Assembly (NCBI GenBank): GCA_021613335.1
Contig: JAJTWR010000458.1
Location: forward strand, 70,001 to 134,000
Direction of reading: 5' to 3'
Source of the DNA: Whitmania pigra
Lineage: Eukaryota; Annelida; Clitellata; Hirudinida; Haemopidae
Length of the DNA stretch: 64,000 nucleotides
The translations under genes were made by a program, and so were the position numbers. Under the pieces are notes generated by a model that searched no databases, was not told the DNA's origin, and saw nothing but the letters and a program-made list of their open reading frames with translations. How positions within the stretch are numbered: the stretch's first letter is position 1; every line of letters begins with the position of its first letter. Below are positions 49,586 to 59,935 of this stretch, one piece after another.

Positions 49586-51440
49586 ATATTAATCAACTGC
49601 TATTTTTCTTTGCTTTTTTTTTTTTGATAACATTTATTATTCTTTGTATTATATCTTAATTATGTGCACATTCATCATAAAATTTTACACCTTAATTAAT
49701 TAAATTAAAATTTAATAAAATGTATGATGCTAAATTAATTATATTTTGAGTCTTTTATTACATCGTGTATATGACTCTAATTAATTCTTTACATAGGAAA
49801 TATCTTCCACTGCAACAACTACTAAAGAAAATTAACTTTATAATATTTCTACATTAAGAAATAAACTATGTCTCTCGCCGATGAACTATTGGCTGATCTA
49901 GATGGAGCAGATCAAGATGTTGAGATGTCCGAAGGAGTAGATTTGACAGACGTTACTCAAGTAAAAGATGTTCCACTGATAACTGGCGACCACCAATCAA
50001 TTCACAGCATAGCCAAAATGAGGGACAGTGACATTTTGCAAAATTTGCTAAAGCAAATTGATTTCTTCACAAATCAGCCAAAAAGAGAAATTATAGGCAC
50101 AGTTGAAGCTGATCCTGAATACAAACTCATGGTTGATACAAACAACATTGCCATGGACATTGACAATGAAATTCATTTGGTGCACAAGTTTGTAAGGGAC
50201 ATATACAATATTAGATTTCCAGAATTAGAATCATTGGTTCCACAGCCGTTGCATTACATGAAAACAGTGTTGGAGCTTGGCAACGCCATCGAAAACTCAA
50301 AAAACAGCAGGGTATTGCAGGAAATTTTGTCACCTGCAACAATTATGGTCGTGAGCGTCAGCGCTTCGACAACTCAAGGTGAGGAACTGCGTCCAGGAGA
50401 TTTATCAAGAATTGTAGAAGCCTGTGAATTGGCAATTGATTTAGAGAGAATAAGAGGTCACATCTACGAATATGTAGAAAAAAGAATGTCCTTTGTGGCT
50501 CCTAATTTGACAGCCATTGTTGGTGCGTCTACTGCTGCAAAACTGGTGGGGGCTGCAGGAGGACTGGAGAACCTTGGAAAAATGCCGTCTTGCAATATTC
50601 TTCTGATTGGATCACAAAAGAAGACTTTGGCTGGATTTTCTACCACGGTGACTTTACCCCACACCGGTTTCATTTATTACTCAGAGCTCGTGCAGTCGAC
50701 GCCGAAGGATTTTCGGAAAAAGTTTGCAGATCTGGCTGCCAATAAATGTGCTCTGGCTGCTCGGATTGATTGCTCCCACATGCATCAAAGCGGTTCTCAA
50801 GGTCAAGCTATGAGAATGGAAATAATCCAAAAATTGGAGAAGCTCCAAGAACCTCCACCAATCAAGCAGATCAAGGCTTTGCCTGCTCCTATTGATGTGG
50901 CCAGGAAGAAGAGAGGAGGTAGAAGACTGAGGAAGCTCAAGGAAAGACTGGGAATGACAGAAATGAGAAAGGCTGCTAACAGGATGAACTTTGGAGAGAT
51001 CGAAGAGGACGCTTATCAGGACGATCTCGGTCTGACCCTAGGCAATTTGGTCAAGAATAAATCCGGAAACGTCAGGGCGCACGTCATCGACTCAAAAACG
51101 AAGGCCAGGATTTCGAAGACCCTTCAGCAGAAGATACAAAAGCAACAGGTGTGGGGTGGAACAACTACAGTCAAGAAGCAGATCTCTGGCACTGCATCAA
51201 GTGTTGCTTTCACACCTTTGCAGGGACTTGAAATCGTCAATCCTCAAGCTGTTCAGGTCAAGGAATCGTCTGCCAACTCGAAATACTTCTCATCTACTTC
51301 TTCATTCATTCATCTTAATAATAGACAACTTTGTTAGCTTAGTCTACTATTTTCATGGACTGATGTTGCGATGAAATCAACTTTCTTTTAGTGGTGATTA
51401 TTAATTGAAAATTTTGTGCAATTAAATAAAACTAGCATCA
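49586..51440 (+). repeat. Segmental duplication, unit 1 (contains PRPF31 copy 1)
   Basis: Similarity to 58037-59935 starts at attaatcaactgctat, continues through the 5' flank (ttcttta.ataggaaatat, cactgcaacaactact) and coding region, and ends about 100 bp past the stop (gatgaaatcaactttctttt, gtggtgatta). The match covers sequence upstream and downstream of the reading frame. Confidence 0.85.
49868..51337 (+). CDS. PRPF31: U4/U6 small nuclear ribonucleoprotein Prp31, intronless copy 1
   Basis: 489 residues (human 499), one exon. Prp31 bridges the 15.5K protein and U4 snRNA and is needed for U4/U6.U5 tri-snRNP assembly. The start MSLADELLADLDGADQD equals the family N-terminus. The NOSIC/Nop domain includes SRVLQEILSPATIMVVSVSA, YVEKRMSFVAPNLTAIVG, GASTAAKLVGAAGGLENLGK and MPSCNILLIGSQKKTL. 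The Prp31_C part has KKRGGRRLRKLKERLGMTE, NRMNFGEIEEDAYQDDLG and GTASSVAFTPLQGLEIVNPQ. Three changes hit otherwise conserved sites that copy 2 keeps (KLMG to KLVG, LSGF to LAGF, NLGK to NLVK). The stop is lost by a small change, adding a few residues (NRQLC). AATAAA lies at 51425. The gene appears intact. Confidence 0.95.
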   Translation: MSLADELLADLDGADQDVEMSEGVDLTDVTQVKDVPLITGDHQSIHSIAKMRDSDILQNLLKQIDFFTNQPKREIIGTVEADPEYKLMVDTNNIAMDIDNEIHLVHKFVRDIYNIRFPELESLVPQPLHYMKTVLELGNAIENSKNSRVLQEILSPATIMVVSVSASTTQGEELRPGDLSRIVEACELAIDLERIRGHIYEYVEKRMSFVAPNLTAIVGASTAAKLVGAAGGLENLGKMPSCNILLIGSQKKTLAGFSTTVTLPHTGFIYYSELVQSTPKDFRKKFADLAANKCALAARIDCSHMHQSGSQGQAMRMEIIQKLEKLQEPPPIKQIKALPAPIDVARKKRGGRRLRKLKERLGMTEMRKAANRMNFGEIEEDAYQDDLGLTLGNLVKNKSGNVRAHVIDSKTKARISKTLQQKIQKQQVWGGTTTVKKQISGTASSVAFTPLQGLEIVNPQAVQVKESSANSKYFSSTSSFIHLNNRQLC

Positions 51441-51639
51441 CCCTGTAGAGCATCTGCGCGTTTAGAACTGATTAAAATAATATTATTTTATTATAATAAC
51501 ACCAAGTTAATGTGGTTTGCGTTTTAGTTAACAGTTTTACAAAACATAGTTTTATTACTAACACCATAAAATCATTGTCAAATATTTCGATGAAAAAACA
51601 GTTTCTAATGTTTTGATTTTTGATAGTAGCTACAAAGTC

Positions 51640-52070
51640 TAATGATCATACTCTGGACAGACCTACATAGGTCCATGGCTGAAAACCGGTTTTGGTAGGT
51701 ATATACATATTTTTCGAAAGTTTGACCCTGAAATTTATTGATAGTCACAGAAATGGCTAAACGGAGGGGGAACTATTTACGTTTGAATTTGAACGTCATG
51801 TTAGTGTCAGAAGGGATAAGTGGTATCCGCGATATTGAAACAGTTTCCATGTTAGCTGATTATATCGCTCTTGCTTCAATTACATTGGGCTGCAATCGTG
51901 TGACTGAGCCGAGTTCCATTGCAAAGACTCTTAGAGGGTAATAAGTTTATGAGTAGCCTGATAACAGTGCCAATCTTCGATCTTAGTTTGTGAGGTGGTA
52001 TTCCTGTTGGAGTCAAAAATTTATTTAGATATGCAAGTTGGTCTTCTTCTTGATCACTCACTGTACTTTC
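51640..52070 (-). mobile_element. Helitron relic: C-terminal PIF1-like helicase
   Basis: The minus strand reads YLNKFLTPTGIPPHKLRSKI, then LLINLLPSKSLCNGTRL. After a gap it reads LIPSDTNMTFKFKRK, a stop, FPLRLAISVTINKFQGQTFE, and after a frameshift YLPKPVFS and MYVGLSRV. This order is the conserved C-terminus of Helitron/PIF1 helicases (PPH.L.LK.G, CNGTRL, TINKxQGQTF, YVxLSRV). At least one in-frame stop and one frameshift are present. Helitron termini (5'-TC, 3' hairpin plus CTRR) were not located. Confidence 0.8.
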
Positions 52071-52194
52071 GACTCATTCATAAACTCGAAAGATCGGTTT
52101 TGCCGGTTTTCAAAAGTTCAGAACGAAATTATTTCTGAACTCGAACAAAACCGATTGTTCGGAATTTCTTTCGGAAATTCGGTTGTAATTGTTG

Positions 52195-52345
52195 TAATTG
52201 TAGTTCATTTATATAGCGTCAGATGCGCTTCTTGTGACCATTTATATTGCGCTCTTTACCAAGAGCGCAGGCTGGGTTTCGAATGTTTGTTGCCATTACC
52301 GCCGTATGCAGGTACGTAACCCATTCGGCCAACCTGCACGGTTGT
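52195..52345 (-). repeat. Interspersed repeat copy (same family as 55216-55440)
   Basis: Shares catttatatagcg, gcaggctggg.t.cgaa, gtatgcaggtacgtaac and cggccaacctgca with the copies at 31.6/32.4 kb and 55.3 kb. It is partial and diverged. Confidence 0.6.
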
Positions 52346-53068
52346 TATCGGTTTTCTGAAAAAAATTATAATAATAATATACATTATTAATTTTAATACA
52401 AAAAAATTCTTAATGATTCTATTTTAAGGTTATGTTTCGCAGACACAGAATAACGTTCTTTGGTATCAATTAAGTATCTTTGCTTCACTTCCGTTTATTT
52501 CCTTTTTGCTTCTAGCAACATGAATTCCTCGTAGAGCCTTATCTCCTTTGGACTTACTTCACTAAATCAGAGAGTAAAGATGAGGCCATTTGTAATAAAT
52601 GAAAGAAGTAAGGAGTCTTCAACATCTTGAGTTATCGGAAAAAGTTTCTCAGCTTAAAAGAGAAATAGATCTCTATCTCACCTTACCCATGGACTGCTAA
52701 ATATACATCAGGAATGCCAGTCTAAGCCTAAAAGTTTCACCGATATACATCGGGAGGCCATGCGCGTAGCTGTACACTTGACGGGCTAAAACAAGCGTGC
52801 ATTGCTCATTCGTCCTTTGTTTCGCATTAGCTGTACAACTTGTTCTGCTTATTTAAAAAACTGTTTTAAAACTGGTCTTTAAATTTTGTGGACTTACACC
52901 TTGGATGTATAACATCATACATCTTATCAAAAAGGTTTGGAACAGAGTTCATTTCATTTCTTAATTATACTAATCGATATACATTGAATAAACTATATTT
53001 CAATAACAAAATTTTGTTAGAGTGTTTAAAAATTTGTAACTATTATATTTTAAATATCAACAGATAAT

Positions 53069-54095
53069 ATGGGTTATAAATGTTCCATATGCGGCTGTAC
53101 ATCTGGATACGACAAAGACGATTTAAAAAAAAAAGTCTTCACAAGTATCCCCTACATGGCAAAGATTTATGCTAAAGATGGGTCAGAGCTAACCCTCGAG
53201 AACTTTTCTCCCACAAAATATTCACGTGTCTGTTGTCTACATCTTAGAGAAACCTGGTTTAAGTAAAGAAACATTTTCTGCAGTTAAACAACTTCAGCTC
53301 TAGTAGGTTGCTGCAAGTATTTGCTTGATATTCTGTAGTCCAATTATGTTTTTGTTGGGGAGCATCCAATCAGACTCTATTGAATCAAGATTTGGTTGGA
53401 TCTGGCAATTGCCTGGAGGAAATTATTATGTATCCTGCAGACAGGTTTTGGAGAGTGACAAAAAGATTCAAATAATGTCACTTTTTAAATTTTCTGGTTT
53501 CACCATTGAGGAAATAGAAAATTTTGTGATTCTAATGGATGAAAAAGATGATGAGCTAGTGATGACTTGACAACATTGGCATATGTTTGTGGTGCAGTAA
53601 CACCACAGCTCGCAACACCACAAATTGTAAATCTTGTTCCCTTTATTTGATTGACAATCAAGATTCAGATAATGTAAATAACAAGTAAATACTGATGTTT
53701 TTAAATTTCTTTATCAAATTGATCATGGTGGATTAACAAAACCAACAGAATTTGCTTGGACAGTGTGTTTGCATTCTTATAAAGTTTTTACAGAATTAAA
53801 GAATAATAAACAACTTTTTGATAAATTCCTGCTCTCAAAAAACCATATGTTATTATTTGAAAAGATTACAGTAAGGTGTTGAAACGAAATTGATTTAATC
53901 ACATCTTATTCAAACTATTGTGATTTTGATTAAAAACTTAATTTTCTATTATGCAAATCCTAATTCAATTGTTTGAGTAAAAATTTGGTTAAAACTAATT
54001 CTAATGTAAATTATAAAAGTGTTCAAGGAAAGATTAAAAATTAAAAAGCTACATGGTGTTGTTTTACAATTTTCTATTTAAAATCCGAAATACAC
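53069..54095 (+). mobile_element. Decayed P-element-type (THAP) DNA transposon
   Basis: Frame 53069-53266 begins MGYKCSICGCTSGYD and ends SRVCCLHLRETWF, a THAP zinc finger (C2CH: two N-terminal Cys, then CxxH). At 53325-53570, ESRFGWIWQLPGGNYYVSCR and QVLESDKKIQ match the P-element/THAP9-like transposase block. Further frames read GGLTKPTEFAWTVCLHSYKV and LLSKNHMLLFEKI, typical of the transposase C-terminus. Stops and frameshifts separate the pieces. No terminal repeats were located. Confidence 0.8.
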
Positions 54096-54599
54096 TCGTC
54101 TCATATAGAGATGTATGGCTTGAATATGGTTGACAGTCTTGATATGTATGTATGTATAGAAATCCATGCATTACCTAAGCTGGCCGAACGCTGTCAGATA
54201 ACTTATGAACTTTTGATTTATTGAAAGCAGCAACAGAATGCCATGCCACTGCTTGCCAGACTTGCTGGAGGATTTTTTTCTTCTCCACTCCCCCCTTTCA
54301 TCTACTAGAAAGAATGTTCTTGGCTTCAGGCAACATTGTCTCTATTTCAAGAATGAACCTCACTCCAATAACTATTTCTGTTCTTACCTAAGTAAAGCAA
54401 ACTGGTCCAAAGTAAAGGTTCACAACTGGAGCTCTGTTTCTGAAGATGACATGGAGGAAGGTAAAGAGACTGATATGATTAATATTGTAGATTTTTAGCA
54501 CATCTTCTGACGTTCAAATGAAGATTAAATCATCTATATGTAGTATCCATTTTCCACAGAATCTCTCATATTAAGCAGCGAAAAAACTCTTCTTACATG

Positions 54600-55205
54600 A
54601 GTAACCTGTTATTCCGCCTTGGAGCTCTGGCAGGAATCCTCAGAGAAGTTTCCCCCGTCTTCAAACGTTTTGGCCCTTTGAATCTCCTTACGTTTTCGGG
54701 GTACGGGCTGCATCCGGTGCTGAGCTGGATATCCCTGTTGATTTTGTCTTTCTGGGACCAACTCTAACAACCGGCTATGAGAGGCACTCGTTGGCCTTGT
54801 TATGTCACTGCTGCCTGGACTGGAGCGACTGTGAAAGCTCTCAATGGCTTCTTCATGTCGCATGCTACCTGTTCTCCACCTGCAAACTTCGACTATACGA
54901 GGCTCTCATTGACCTTGTTATGTCGATCGCCTCCACCCCAGCTTGCCTGCAGCGGTCATGAAAGCTCTCAGTGGATTCTTCACACCCTCCTAATATATGC
55001 AAACTGGGCCTTATAATTTCTTTGTGGCAGCAGCCGGAGATAGAAATTTTCTGGACTCGACCGCGGGCCTTTTCGCGGCTGCGGTTCATGTTGTTTTGCG
55101 AGTCCGCGGTCGGCCAATTTTTCCCGGCAAAACAGCGTCTCTCGGCCAATGGTTTGGCCCCGTCGTTCGGTGGATCGTACCGGAGACCGACGGCTTCCTG
55201 TAGTG
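54600..55205 (-). repeat. GC-richer repeat-derived block with an internal 120-bp duplication
   Basis: Blocks around 54771-54860 and 54891-54985 share ccttgttatgtc, (tc)atgaaagctctca.tgg and ttcttca, about 120 bp apart. Minus-strand translations repeat an E(S/A)xESFHxR..DITR.. motif. The GC content is above the surroundings. It is likely part of a retroelement, but no family is assigned. Confidence 0.45.
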
Positions 55206-55215
55206 GCCTCTTAAG

Positions 55216-55440
55216 GCTTTATTTATTTTATTTATTATTTAGCCAATTTTTTGAGTGCCTTACGTATCCCAACAGGATGTGAAGGCACTTAATCGACCTA
55301 CCATTTATATAGCGCTCCTACCCCAGGGCGCTCCCTGGCGGTGCGAGCTGGGTTGCGAACACGACACGTAACGACTGTTGCTTTCACCGTCGTTCGCAGG
55401 CACGCAACCCTCTACGCTAACTCGTACGCTTTTTCTGGCT
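55216..55440 (-). repeat. SINE-like interspersed repeat with (AAAT)n tail
   Basis: On the minus strand it runs from agcgtacgagttagcg through gtgtcgtgttcgcaacccag, gagcgctatataaatgg and cacatcctgttgggatacg to a tail aaataataaataaaataaat. Other copies or fragments lie at 31.6-32.5, 35.0 and 52.2 kb. The tail and short length suggest a SINE or a LINE 3' end. The body is unrelated to any RNA I recognise. Confidence 0.6.
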
Positions 55441-55444
55441 CCTC

Positions 55445-55830
55445 ATGTGTCATATCCAGAATGAAGCCGCTTCTGTGGCCTCAGACATCCTTGTCATAGC
55501 CTTTGTTCTCTCTCGGCTTGACAATCCAATCTTGGTGAGGAAAGCGTAAGTCGACCTGCCGATTTTGCCCCTTGCGCCAATCTCGATGGGGAAGAGGTCT
55601 GCTCGGTATCCTCTCGCATCCAGGTCCATCGACAGATCTGCATACTTATCTGCTTTGAGCGCATTGCTGTATTGTAGCCTGTCCTCCCACGGAACCGTCA
55701 GCTCCACCAGAATGATGGCATCCGTGGCAGCATACGAGCACCTCTTGCCACTTTCTATCAGCACCTGGAGTAGTGTCTCACTTTTTCTTGTCGGCTGCGA
55801 AGGTCCAGTCGTTTGCCTCTGCAAGAATGT
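55445..55830 (-). mobile_element. Retroelement-type ORF fragment with an ELTVPWE motif
   Basis: Frame 55824-55450 reads PTRKSETLLQVLIESGKRC, TDAIILVELTVPWEDRL, KYADLSMDLDARGY, LFPIEIGARGKIGRSTYAF and EATEAASFWI. I recognise this as the C-terminal module (FxxELTVPWE ... PxEVGxRGxxGxS ... ASxWLW) seen in many repetitive invertebrate open frames, possibly nuclease-related. Naming the element family is beyond what I can support. Confidence 0.55.
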
Positions 55831-56174
55831 CTCGCCTGGGAGTTTGACATCTTTTTTTTGCGGAGGTGTGCGAAGCCCTCGCGCAAGATATAAATCTTAA
55901 GCTGCTTTGCGATCGTGCGCGAAATTTGTAATTTTTTAACTGATTTGATTGTAAAAATAATTAAGAGCTTTTCGAAAACTTGAAGGTCAACGGATTGTTA
56001 ACGACTAAGAGTGCGGCAAATTTTATGACCGCCCAGGGCGGCAAGAACAGTTGGTACGCCAGAATCCCTGGGGACGTCATTTCAGCTTTTTTCATGGAGA
56101 GGCGGGGCAGGCCCTCACTCAACCCTTCCTGATAAGATTACCCCTTTACCTTTAGCTAGTCACTTTAAAATCAT

Positions 56175-58020
56175 TTAAAAACTTTTAAAAAAAGTATATG
56201 TATATGTTGTTGTTAGAATAAAGGATAAATGACTAAAGTCATTAATAACTAATTCAATAATTACATTTTTGGCATAGGTTTGGAGAGCTGCAATCACAAG
56301 TAGATCATTCATTCGCTGATTACCGCATTTGTTTCTGGGAGATGTCTTTAACATGCAGCTAAAAAAGCGTTCGTTTTCCACTAATGTCACGAATGTCAGA
56401 ACAAAATCGAAAACTTCCAAGATCTCACTAAAGGCCTTTGGAAGGCGATTCAAGCATTTTCGAGCTTCACTGATAGTCCTGACCGATGCATTTTGCGGAC
56501 GACAGCTGATTATTAAGCATAAATTCATCAATGCTTCTTGTAGGAGGAACTTCACCAGTTCATTAATGGAATCTGAGCATAAAAAGTGTTTAGAAATTGG
56601 ATTCAATGCTGACACACACTTTAGAACATTGCATCCAATTGTGAACTTAGCATCCAATTCAGAAACAAAGTTGTCTATGCATGCAAAAAGGATGCGGGTA
56701 CGCATTGAATCACATTCGTCCTGAGCAGTTTCAATCATCTTTTTTCCAGTCGTCGAACTTTTCACATTTTAATTAAACGGATAAAGTCTTGGACATTGCT
56801 CGCGCTTTCTTGGGCCTGTTGCGGTTGTGGTCATTCAGTAAGACTCCAATTTGAACTCCTATTGCATCAACCTCTTTCATTAGGCTGGTCCAAGTGTTCA
56901 TGGCAACTTTTCAGCCACAAGCAAACTGTGAAGAAATGTCATTGAGCCTATTCTTGTCAATAATCCCTGAGCGTCTGCTATTGCTAACATCAATTTTCTG
57001 TAATGCTAAAGCTTCCAAGATATTAACAATAATTTCTATTCTGAGTTTTATTTTGCATAAGGATCGATACCAATAACTCCATAGGTTTTCAGCCAATCTT
57101 TCAAGGTCCTAAACTTTTAGGTTAGCCTCGACTTGAGCTAGAAGAAAAAGTTCATGTCTTGGACCACTAACTGACAAGAATACGTAAATCGATTGCAAGA
57201 TTGAAAACATGTCAACGATCTCGGGTATATTTTTAATCGTATTTATCAGAACAAGATTGAGGCGATGGGAATGGCGGTGAATGTAGATGACATGCAATGC
57301 AATTTCTTTGATGCGTGCCTGAACACCTCGAAACCTGCCACTCATTACTGAAGCACCACCATGGCGGTGTGCAACACATTTATTCCATGAGAGATTGTTT
57401 ATCCTGACAGCATCGTTGACGGCATTCGCAAGCGATTGCGCGTCTACTGTCTTCGAATGAAAAGTGCCGAGAGGTTTTTCTCAGACACAGCCATCTGGTG
57501 ACGTAGATCGGATGACGAAACTCAGCTGTTCTTTGCGAGAGTCATCTCTTGATTAGTCAACCATAATTGCCCAATATGGTCAAAGGATGTTCTTTCTAAC
57601 AGCGCAAAATGTGATACTCTGCTAACGCATAGAGTCCATATTTTGATCGAAATCGTTCTAGAAGTTCAGGAAAAAAATCGCTCATTATTTCGAGTAATTC
57701 GACAAAATTCCCTTTATTTGACGATTCACACGATTCATTCTCGCCATGAAAAACCATCCCTTGACGAGCTAGATGTGAGACTTCAGATATAAGAAATTTT
57801 ACATGGTTCCTATTTTCTAGAACATCCGATTGTCTCTGAACATTTATCATATTTGCAACAGTTAGACCTTTCCAGAAAATACAATCTTTGCTTGACACCA
57901 TTACACAGTCTATGTGTCTTGTGCTAGATTGATGCTGCGTAAATATCCTTCCACTTTTTAAATCCCTTGTTTCACCAGGTCGCTGGTGCAATGCAATTCC
58001 TAACTGCAGCTGGGACGCTC
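56175..58020 (-). mobile_element. Decayed hAT-type transposase (ZMYM1-like)
   Basis: Minus-strand frames in order are: 57991-57596 (KGLTVANMINVQRQSDV, SSNKGNFVELLEIMSDF), then RKEQLSFVIRS, HGGASVMSGRFRGVQARIKE, SHRLNLVLINTIKNIPEI, and finally ERFFSCMLKTSPRNKCGNQR at the dimerisation end (56765-56175). These match hAT transposases of the ZMYM1/TTF-DUF4371 type. In-frame stops occur at about 57553-57555 (just after MVD, at the first catalytic acidic region) and 57481-57483, and the frame breaks again downstream. Inactive. Terminal repeats were not found. Confidence 0.85.
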
Positions 58021-58046
58021 AAAGCGAGAAAGTTATTAATCAACTG

Positions 58047-58110
58047 CTATTATTTTTATTTATTTTATTAAACTCCGTTTCATAACTAGGATGATTTTAC
58101 CTATTTTTCT
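58047..58110 (-). mobile_element. About 50-bp mini-insertion (copy C), with empty site in the other duplicate
   Basis: Unit 1 reads caactgctatttttctttgc (around 49594). Unit 2 reads caactgctat, then tatttttatttattttatt, aactccgtttcataactagg, atgattttac, then ctatttttctttgcg. The extra segment matches copies A and B. The flanking ctatt(t/a)tt repeats form an imperfect target duplication. The insertion therefore happened after the PRPF31 duplication. Confidence 0.75.
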
Positions 58111-58371
58111 TTGCGTTTTTTGATAGCATTTAATATTTTTTGGTCTAATTAAAATTATACTTACATTAATTATAAAAATTTTACAGTTTAGTTACTTGCA
58201 TTAAAAATTAATTTAAATTCTGGTGATATATTAATTTAAATTACATTTTGAGTTTTTATTATATCGCATATATGTCTTTATTTACTTCTTTACGTAGGAA
58301 ATATCGCCCACTGCAACAACTACTACGGAACATTGTAATATTTCTAAAAAATAAACATTAAGAAATAAAAG

Positions 58372-59829
58372 ATGTCTCTCGCCGATGAACTATTGGCTGA
58401 TCTAGATGGAGCAGATCAAGATGTTGAGATGTCCGAAGAAGTGGATTTGGCAGAAGTTGCTGAAGTCAAAGATGTTCCACTGGTAACTGGCGACCACCAA
58501 TCAATTCACAGCATAGCCAAAATGAGGGACAGTGACATTTTGCAAAATTTGCTAAAGCAAATTGATTTTTTCACAAATCAGCCAAAAAGAGAAATTATTG
58601 GCACAGTTGAAGCTGATCCTGAATACAAACTCATAGTTGATGCAAACAACATTGCCATGGACATTGACAATGAAATTCATTTGGTGCACAAGTTTGTAAG
58701 GGACATATACAATATCAGATTTCCAGAATTAGAATCATTGGTTCCACAGCCGTTGCATTACATGAAAACAGTGTTGGAGCTTGGCAACGCCATCGAAAAC
58801 TCAAAAAACAGCAGGGTATTGCAGGAAATTTTGTCACCTGCAACAATTATGGTCGTGAGCGTCAGCGCTTCGACAACTCAAGGTGAGGAACTGCGTCCAG
58901 GAGATTTATCAAGAATTGTAGAAGCCTGTGAATTGGCAATTGATTTAGAGAGAATAAGAGGTCACATCTACGAATATGTAGAAAAAAGAATGTCCTTTGT
59001 GGCTCCTAATTTGACAGCAATTGTTGGTGCGTCTACTGCTGCAAAGCTGATGGGGGCTGCAGGAGGACTGGAGAACCTTGGAAAAATGCCGTCTTGCAAT
59101 ATTCTTCTGATTGGATCACAAAAGAAGACTTTGTCTGGATTTTCAACCACGACGACTCAACCCCACACCGGTTTCATTTATTACTCAGAGCTCGTGCAGT
59201 CGACGCCGCATGAGTTTCGAAAGAAGTTTGCAGATCTGGCTGCCAATAAATGTGCTCTGGCTGCTCGGATCGATTGTTCCCACGCGCATCAGAGCGGTTC
59301 TCAAGGACAAGCTCTGAGGATGGAAATAATCCAAAAATTGGAGAAGCTCCAAGAACCTCCACCAATCAAGCAGATCAAGGCTCTGCTTGCTCCTATTGAT
59401 GTGGCCAGGAAGAAGAGAGGAGGTAGAAGATTGAGGAAGCTCAAGGAAAGGCTGGGAATGACAGAAATGAGGAAGGCTGCCAACAGGATGAACTTTGCAG
59501 AGATCGAAGAGGATGCTTATCAGGACGATCTTGGTCTGACGCTCGGCAATTTAGGCAAGAATAAATCGGGAAACGTCAGGGCGCACGTCATCGACTCAAA
59601 AACGAAGGTCAGGATATCGAAGACCCTTCAGCAGAAGATACAAAAACAACAGGTGTGGGGTGGAACAACCACAGTCAAGAAGCAGATCTCTGGCACTGCA
59701 TCAAGTGTTGCTTTCACACCTTTGCAGGGACTTGAAATCGTCAATCCTCAAGCTGCTCAGATTAGGGAATCGTCTGCCAACTCGAAATACTTCTCATCTA
59801 CTTCTTCATTCATTCATCTTAATAAATGA
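58372..59829 (+). CDS. PRPF31: U4/U6 small nuclear ribonucleoprotein Prp31, intronless copy 2
   Basis: 485 residues, one exon, about 23 amino-acid differences from copy 1. The same domains are intact: N-terminal MSLADELLADLDGADQD, Nop domain with GASTAAKLMGAAGGLENLGK, KKRGGRRLRKLKERLGMTE, and GTASSVAFTPLQGLEIVNPQ. The C-terminus TSSFIHLNK is shorter than copy 1. Unlike copy 1 it keeps KLMG, LSGF, NLGK and NPQAA of the family. It departs at KALLAPID (LPAP elsewhere), NFAEIEED (FGEIEED elsewhere) and TKVRISK (TKARISK elsewhere). The start and 5' flank resemble copy 1. AATAAA lies near 59928. Both copies look translatable, and which one is ancestral is not clear. Confidence 0.95.
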   Translation: MSLADELLADLDGADQDVEMSEEVDLAEVAEVKDVPLVTGDHQSIHSIAKMRDSDILQNLLKQIDFFTNQPKREIIGTVEADPEYKLIVDANNIAMDIDNEIHLVHKFVRDIYNIRFPELESLVPQPLHYMKTVLELGNAIENSKNSRVLQEILSPATIMVVSVSASTTQGEELRPGDLSRIVEACELAIDLERIRGHIYEYVEKRMSFVAPNLTAIVGASTAAKLMGAAGGLENLGKMPSCNILLIGSQKKTLSGFSTTTTQPHTGFIYYSELVQSTPHEFRKKFADLAANKCALAARIDCSHAHQSGSQGQALRMEIIQKLEKLQEPPPIKQIKALLAPIDVARKKRGGRRLRKLKERLGMTEMRKAANRMNFAEIEEDAYQDDLGLTLGNLGKNKSGNVRAHVIDSKTKVRISKTLQQKIQKQQVWGGTTTVKKQISGTASSVAFTPLQGLEIVNPQAAQIRESSANSKYFSSTSSFIHLNK

Positions 59830-59935
59830 CCACTTTGTTAGCTTGGTCTATTTTCATGGACTGATGTTTACTTTGTTGCGATGAAATCAACTTTCTTTTA
59901 GTGGTGATTAAAAAAAAGGACATTTAAAATAAAAT

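Larger units (their letters stand above)
58037..59935 (+). repeat. Segmental duplication, unit 2 (contains PRPF31 copy 2)
   Basis: Counterpart of 49586-51440. It contains the additional mini-insertion near 58047-58110 that unit 1 lacks. Confidence 0.85.

Noticed and set aside
49084..49596. Two minus-strand frames of 61 and 102 codons
   Set aside because: No recognisable motifs, no splice context, and composition consistent with chance. The second overlaps the border of the PRPF31 duplication.
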